Origin: Notolepis coatsorum
Taxonomy: Eukaryota; Chordata; Actinopteri; Aulopiformes; Paralepididae
Assembly (NCBI GenBank): GCA_963971535.1
Contig: OZ020598.1
Coordinates: 101,975,496-102,039,495, forward strand
Direction of reading: 5' to 3'
Length of the DNA stretch: 64,000 bases
The notes under the pieces: generated by a model
Database searches by the model: none
What the model was told of the DNA's origin: nothing
Seen by the model: the letters and a program-made list of their open reading frames with translations, nothing else
In this document: piece by piece, positions 59,318 through 64,000 of the stretch
Position numbering within the stretch: the first letter of the stretch is position 1
Layout: each line of letters starts with the position of its first letter
Made by a program: the position numbers and the translations under genes

Positions 59318-61975
59318 ATGGCCAGCGGTGAACACTCCCCAAGCGGCTCTCCCAAGCTAGAACGCCTGCAGCGCAAACGTCAGCCACCTCCCTATCTGGA
59401 GGAATACGCTGTCAGTCTAATACCTAGCTTTAAACAGACGTTAAATGCGGATAAAGCGGATAGTCAAAGCATGTCAAATCCTACCGACCAGGCGACCCTG
59501 CCAGTAGAGACCCCAGTGGGTTCTAACGAAACTGACCAAGCTCACAGGGGGGACCAGGGGGGACATGACATGACTATACCCCCAGACAACGTCAACGGGA
59601 TAGTTCCCGGAGAGCTCCAGGATAAAGAAAGCGCTCCAGGGACAGAACCCGACACACCACGCCAAGAGAAGCGCGCCCAGGAGATGGACCTCGGGGCGCG
59701 CCCAGAGAACAGATCTCCAACGAGCACTGTCAGAAGCCGATCACCTCCGTCAGTGTCATCCCCCAGCGAAGCGGACCAGATGCTGGCGCAGGCATTCATC
59801 GCCACCCTGGCAGCCTCCACTGAACGCGATCGACTTCAAGCACAGACGCTTAGTGAGCGCGAACATTCTTCCATGGAACAAGAGCGCCTCCGGGCGCAAC
59901 AATTAAGTGAGCGCGAACACTCTACCATGGAAAGAGAACGCCTTCAGGCTCAACAGACGAGCGAGCGCGAACAATCTGCAGACCAACGAGAGCGCCTTCA
60001 CGTGCAACTCCAAGCGCAAGCCCTTAGTGAACGCGAACACTCTGCAACCGAGCGAGATCGCTTCCAGGCGCAACAAAGGAGTGAAGACGACCGCATAAGA
60101 CTGGAGACCAGACGCCTCCAGACGGAAGAGAACATTGAAAGAGGCCGCGCCGATGCACAGCGCGCCGCCGCCAATGCACAGCGCGACACCGCCAATGCAC
60201 AGCGCGACGCCGTCCATGCCCAGCGCGAAGCAGAGCACGACATCGCCCATGCCCAGCGCGAAGCAGAGCGCGACCGGCTGCAGACGCAGATAATAGAACG
60301 ATTGATTGCCAGGGCGACACCCCCTCTCTCCGCACGGAGCTCCAGGACATCATCACAACAAGGGTCTAGGGCACCTTCCCCTACCCGACCAAGTGACCCG
60401 GAACCCGGCCAACAGAAGGATCCTATCTACGTCTCCGAACCCTATCCCCGACCGGTCCATACGAGACCCAGCAACCGGGAAGAACCGGCCTACGCCGCCG
60501 AGAGACTGAATAGAAGACTTCAGCACCTAGAAGAGGAAGAGGAAGAGGAGGAAAGTCAAGCCCACCAGCAGCAACGTACTCGGGACCAGGAGGCCCAGTA
60601 CAGCCCAGACTTCACCCCCGAGTCACTGCGCTACAAACCCCCGACTCAACTCACGAGTGAGTTTGACGCACAGTCAGCACCGAGGAACAGCACCTGGGTA
60701 CCCGGCCTCTGGTACCCACCAAGTACCAGCCCACGACAACACGTACAGGGAGACTCGCCCAGGAGGCCTCTTCCCCTACGCTCACCAATGTGCCAGCCAT
60801 CCATGGCATCGTACCTTGGCACACCGACGTTCCCCGACTTTACGCACGAGGACAGAGCACAGTATACGGAATTACGGATGTGCTTAGAGACTATGATGTC
60901 CGACGTCCCTGATGAGTCGTACAAATATGCCATCCTCCTCAAGCATCTCAAGGTGCCCAGAGCGCATAATATAGCGCTGGCATATTCCAACTCAAGCACC
61001 CCATACTCCGCGGCTCTAGTGGCCCTCGACCAGCGTTATGGACGCATATGGGACTACGTGATACAAGAAATAAGAACTATAGACCGTCTCCCCCCAGCCA
61101 AAGACAATAGAGCATTGGACGACCTCTCTATCAAGGTACAATCCCTGGTAGGGATGCTGGGGTCCAAAAAGGAGAAAGGGAGACATGAACTATATGCTAA
61201 CTCTAATGTTGAACGAATACTAGAGAAGCTCCCTCCAGCCCGCCAAGAGCGCTTTCGGCGGCAGAGAGACCACCGTGATCCCGACGGTCCCGAGCCATCC
61301 CTCCTAGACCTGGCCGCCTTCCTCGCGAGGGAAGTCAGCAGCCTCCGACTTGATACGTTCGTGTGGAGTGGACCAAGCCCAAGAGATGGACCTCGGAGAT
61401 CTAATGATAACCGCCGGTCGGTGACCGTTATGCACCAAGCCGAGTCAGTACCGCAGCACAAGAACCACAACACCCCCTCGACGAAAGAGAAGTGGAAGAT
61501 TGTATGCCAGTACTGTGAGAAAGAACATTGGCTGTCTCAATGTGATACTTTCAAGAAGATGACCGCTGACGAGGTGAGTCAGTGGATCAAAGCCAACCGC
61601 CGCTGCTTCCGCTGCGCGCGCAGCCATATGGCAGCCGAGTGCCGTTTAAAGAAGAAATGCAGCAAGTGCGACAGCGCCCACTTGGATGTCTTACATGACA
61701 GCAACAAGAAGAAACTCGTACCCCCAAGCAGCTCGAGAGTGAACGTCATGTATATCGCCCCCCTCCAGCAGCGGGAGCTCCCGAGTGCTCTTGAAAGTGG
61801 TCCGAGTGATATTAAGCTACGAGGACAAGGTCATGGACACTTACGCCGTCCTGGACGATGGGTCAGAAAAGACTCTCCTCCTCGCATCCGCCGCAGCCCG
61901 GCTGGGTCTGCGGGGGAGCGAAGAAACAATGACAATCCGTACTATAAGAAGAGACCTGAAGACCATAAAGGGTGA
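59318..61975 (+). CDS. gag: BEL/Pao retrotransposon Gag
   Basis: 885 codons from ATG 59318, which sits in a strong ACCATGG context (an upstream TTG also lies in frame). Residues 1-160: Pro/Ser-rich. Residues ~167-328: coiled coil made of five 18-residue repeats (ERDRLQAQ.LSEREHS type), then 7-residue HAQREAE-type repeats. Residues ~400-410: an acidic Glu run. Residues ~497-660: DUF1759-like capsid region (YLGTPTFPDFTHEDRAQYTE...AILLKHLKVP). Residues ~730-795: three zinc knuckles (CQYCEKEHWLSQC; CFRCARSHMAAEC; CSKCDSAHLDVLH). It packages element RNA. Homology to pol leaves this frame near 61783, so the last ~60 codons are probably not the native tail. Confidence 0.9.
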   Translation: MASGEHSPSGSPKLERLQRKRQPPPYLEEYAVSLIPSFKQTLNADKADSQSMSNPTDQATLPVETPVGSNETDQAHRGDQGGHDMTIPPDNVNGIVPGELQDKESAPGTEPDTPRQEKRAQEMDLGARPENRSPTSTVRSRSPPSVSSPSEADQMLAQAFIATLAASTERDRLQAQTLSEREHSSMEQERLRAQQLSEREHSTMERERLQAQQTSEREQSADQRERLHVQLQAQALSEREHSATERDRFQAQQRSEDDRIRLETRRLQTEENIERGRADAQRAAANAQRDTANAQRDAVHAQREAEHDIAHAQREAERDRLQTQIIERLIARATPPLSARSSRTSSQQGSRAPSPTRPSDPEPGQQKDPIYVSEPYPRPVHTRPSNREEPAYAAERLNRRLQHLEEEEEEEESQAHQQQRTRDQEAQYSPDFTPESLRYKPPTQLTSEFDAQSAPRNSTWVPGLWYPPSTSPRQHVQGDSPRRPLPLRSPMCQPSMASYLGTPTFPDFTHEDRAQYTELRMCLETMMSDVPDESYKYAILLKHLKVPRAHNIALAYSNSSTPYSAALVALDQRYGRIWDYVIQEIRTIDRLPPAKDNRALDDLSIKVQSLVGMLGSKKEKGRHELYANSNVERILEKLPPARQERFRRQRDHRDPDGPEPSLLDLAAFLAREVSSLRLDTFVWSGPSPRDGPRRSNDNRRSVTVMHQAESVPQHKNHNTPSTKEKWKIVCQYCEKEHWLSQCDTFKKMTADEVSQWIKANRRCFRCARSHMAAECRLKKKCSKCDSAHLDVLHDSNKKKLVPPSSSRVNVMYIAPLQQRELPSALESGPSDIKLRGQGHGHLRRPGRWVRKDSPPRIRRSPAGSAGERRNNDNPYYKKRPEDHKG
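61781..61787 (+). promoter_or_regulatory. Candidate +1 ribosomal frameshift site CCG-AGT-G
   Basis: Gag frame reads CCG AGT; skipping A at 61784 gives CCG-GTG and enters the pol frame (VLLKVVRVILS...). The yeast Ty3 +1 site is GCG-AGU-U, which works by the same A-skip. The pol frame has an upstream TGA near 61739-61741 and gag stops at 61973-61975, so the shift must lie in this ~230-nt overlap. A one-base mutation in a single-ORF element is the alternative. Confidence 0.4.
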
Positions 61976-64000
61976 AAATGTCTCCTTCACGATAGCAGCA
62001 GTGGGGCAGCCCGAGAAGCAGTATAGGATTACTAACGCCTTCACCAGCCAAGACATAGGCCTGTCACAGTACACCTACCCCATCCCCAAGCTGATGGAAA
62101 AATACGTGCACCTACGTCAACTACCTATACCGCTCATCGACGGCGCCACCCCGACCCTGCTCATAGGATCCGACCACGCACACCTCATCGTCCCAACGGA
62201 CCGGGGCCACATCGGGCCCAGAGGCTGTCCAGCAGCAGTCGAGACCCGCCTAGGATGGACACTACAAGGCCCCCTCTCCAGGTCTCCCAACCGACCAGCA
62301 GCCACTCGCTGCCTCCACTCAAGAATAAAAGAAGAAGACACCACCCTCTTACAGCACGTCGAGAGGCTATGGACATTAGACGCAATGCCCTTTAAGAATG
62401 AAAAGAAACTTGTTCGATCAAAGGAAGACACTTATGCCATAACCCTCCTCGAGCAGAGGACAAAGAGAGTCGAGGTCAATGGAGTGATGAGATACGCAAC
62501 TCCACTCTTGAGGCAAGAGGGTATGCCCACCTTCCACGCCTCAAAAGAAGCGACGGAGCGATATCTACTGAACACCGAGCGGCGTCTAGCCAAAGACCCC
62601 ACTCAAGCCACTGTGTACCGCGCTGAGATTGACAAGCTAATCACAGCGGGACACATAAAGAAAATTGACATTCAAGAGGCCGACCAGACGACCGAATCAT
62701 GGTACGTGCCCCACCACAAGGTCCACCACAACGGCAAGGATCGTATTGTGTTCAACTGCAGCTACCAGATCGGACTACAGAACCTGAATAAAGAACTCTT
62801 GCCCGGCCCAACACTCGGCCCCTCTCTACTAGGCGTGTTACTACGTTTCCGCCAAGACAAAGTGGCCATCAGCGGCGACATCAAAGGGATGTTCCTGCAG
62901 GTGCGACTAGTAGAAGAGGACAAGCCCCTACTGCGGTTCTTATGGAGAGAGAGGATCAGGGATGAGCAACCATCCATCTACCAATGGGAGGTCCTCCCTT
63001 TCGGAACCACATGCAGCCCATGCTGTGCTACGTTCGCACTGCAAAAACATGTCGCAGAGGACCCAGCAGCTGACGAGGAGGTCAGACAAAGTGTAGAGAG
63101 GAGTTTCTACGTGGACAACTGTCTGCAAAGCGTCTCGACGCCAGAAGAAGCCGAAGCCCTCCTACTCAAGCTCCGCGCCTCCCTGATCAAAGGCGGCTTT
63201 GATCTCCGGCAGTGGGCCAGCAGCGACCCTCAAGTACTGCGCAGCCTCTCCCCAGAGACAAAGGCAGCAAGCAGCGAGACCTGGATGGCGACCATCCCAG
63301 GTGAAGCCCAAGAAATGACATTAGGACTAGTCTGGCGCTTCAAAACACACTCGCTCCATTACAGATACACACCCCTGACCAAAGAGCAGGGAAGGTCGAC
63401 CTCTCTACCGACCACCAGACGGAGTGTATACAGAACACTCGCCAGACAATATGACCCGCTGGGATGTATCCTACCTTACACCACCAGAGCGAAAATGATT
63501 GTACGAGAGCTGTGGGACAAGGAACAGGGCTGCGACGACCCCATACCCGACCACCTCGCTTCCACCTGGAAAGAGTGGGAAAAGGAACTCAACTCGCTCC
63601 CAAATGTGAACATACGCCGCAGCTACTTCCCACCCACAGTGCGGCTGGGGACGTGCCAGATGGACCTGCACGTCTTCAGCGACGCCTCAGAAGTAGCCTA
63701 CGGCTCGGTGGCTTACTTGCGGGCCCGAGAGGAGGGAGGAGAAATACACACAGCCTTCATCCTGGCTCGCTCAAGGATAGCCCCCCGCAAGCAACAATCG
63801 ATCCCGCGTCTAGAGCTCTGCGCAGCCCTGGTAGGCGCGCAACTCGCCACGTTAATCCAACGTGAACTCACCATCCCGGTGCAAAGAACAATCCTGTGGT
63901 CAGACTCCATGACCGTACTCACATGGATCCAGTCCGATTCGTGTAGATACAAGGTCTTCGTGGGAGTCAGAATCACAGAGATCCAAGACTTAACAGAATC
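61785..64000 (+). CDS. pol: BEL/Pao Pol polyprotein (protease, RT, RNase H), runs off the window
   Basis: The plus frame is open from the junction to 64000 (about 738 codons). Aspartic protease: TYAVLDDGSEKTLLL (61842-61885; catalytic Asp in LDDGS) and GATPTLLIGSDH. RT: KDRIVFNCS (near 62737), motif A AISGDIKGMFLQV (62868-62906), motif B LPFGTTCSPCCATF, motif C FYVDN (63105-63119). RNase H with Pao-type extension: HVFSDASEVAYGSVAYL (63669-63719) and ILWSDSMTVLTWI (63891-63929). Integrase and the 3' LTR should follow outside. Motif C has Asn where most RTs have the second Asp. Confidence 0.92.
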   Translation, partial: MLLKVVRVILSYEDKVMDTYAVLDDGSEKTLLLASAAARLGLRGSEETMTIRTIRRDLKTIKGENVSFTIAAVGQPEKQYRITNAFTSQDIGLSQYTYPIPKLMEKYVHLRQLPIPLIDGATPTLLIGSDHAHLIVPTDRGHIGPRGCPAAVETRLGWTLQGPLSRSPNRPAATRCLHSRIKEEDTTLLQHVERLWTLDAMPFKNEKKLVRSKEDTYAITLLEQRTKRVEVNGVMRYATPLLRQEGMPTFHASKEATERYLLNTERRLAKDPTQATVYRAEIDKLITAGHIKKIDIQEADQTTESWYVPHHKVHHNGKDRIVFNCSYQIGLQNLNKELLPGPTLGPSLLGVLLRFRQDKVAISGDIKGMFLQVRLVEEDKPLLRFLWRERIRDEQPSIYQWEVLPFGTTCSPCCATFALQKHVAEDPAADEEVRQSVERSFYVDNCLQSVSTPEEAEALLLKLRASLIKGGFDLRQWASSDPQVLRSLSPETKAASSETWMATIPGEAQEMTLGLVWRFKTHSLHYRYTPLTKEQGRSTSLPTTRRSVYRTLARQYDPLGCILPYTTRAKMIVRELWDKEQGCDDPIPDHLASTWKEWEKELNSLPNVNIRRSYFPPTVRLGTCQMDLHVFSDASEVAYGSVAYLRAREEGGEIHTAFILARSRIAPRKQQSIPRLELCAALVGAQLATLIQRELTIPVQRTILWSDSMTVLTWIQSDSCRYKVFVGVRITEIQDLTE

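Noticed and set aside
60024-60356. Minus-strand Ala/Cys/Arg-rich frames under gag
   Set aside because: Shadows of the gag coiled-coil repeats in the opposite strand.

Overview
This window looks like non-genic, repeat-dense DNA from a ray-finned (teleost) fish. I see no convincing single-copy host gene. It carries many diverged LINE fragments with teleost-style 3' tails, several DNA transposons (hAT, piggyBac-like and other TIR elements), solo LTRs, a short non-autonomous LTR element, a Copia relic, a BEL/Pao retrotransposon, and very long CA, GA and CTGT microsatellites. The species cannot be named from this. Classifications come from motifs, terminal repeats and comparison of copies inside the window, not from database searches.

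Layout. 1-5.2 kb: a decayed APE/RT LINE, then a LINE ORF1 remnant (SGNH-like end plus a proline-rich 48-bp repeat) and CA tracts. 5.2-9.5 kb: a three-level nest. A hAT element (5606-9463, perfect 8-bp target duplication) holds LINE fragments, and one of these is split by a second hAT-like element (7318-8803, its own perfect 8-bp duplication). 9.9-16.2 kb: a TIR transposon carrying tRNA-like pieces, a 44-bp minisatellite split by a solo LTR with a 5-bp duplication, a LINE, and a piggyBac-like element between TTAA sites. 16.8-25.5 kb: a minus-strand LINE whose C-terminal coding segment has expanded into a 7-kb array of 41-bp units (about 170 copies) with higher-order structure. 25.5-31.4 kb: LINE pieces, a near-perfect 99-bp palindrome, a 200-N assembly gap, a perfect 117-bp-arm palindrome and a 313-bp GT tract. 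32.1-34.9 kb: a plus-strand L2-like LINE broken by an antisense LINE and by a solo LTR. 35.4-36.5 kb: fold-back elements. 38.3-45.6 kb: shuffled paralogous segments with later insertions, plus a SINE-like block. 45.6-54 kb: LINE relics, a 1-kb CTGT array, minisatellites, an L2-like LINE and a TTAA-flanked element. 54.4-56.4 kb: a 2-kb LTR element with one deleted LTR. 57.6-64 kb: a Copia relic, then the leader, gag and most of pol of a plus-strand BEL/Pao element that runs off the window.

The only apparently intact protein-coding capacity is in the BEL/Pao element. Gag is open for 885 codons, and pol is open in the +1 frame from about 61785 to the window end. The two meet at a CCG-AGT-G heptamer that resembles the yeast Ty3 +1 frameshift site. 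That junction, the LINE-derived 41-bp satellite and the palindromes are the points most worth checking.
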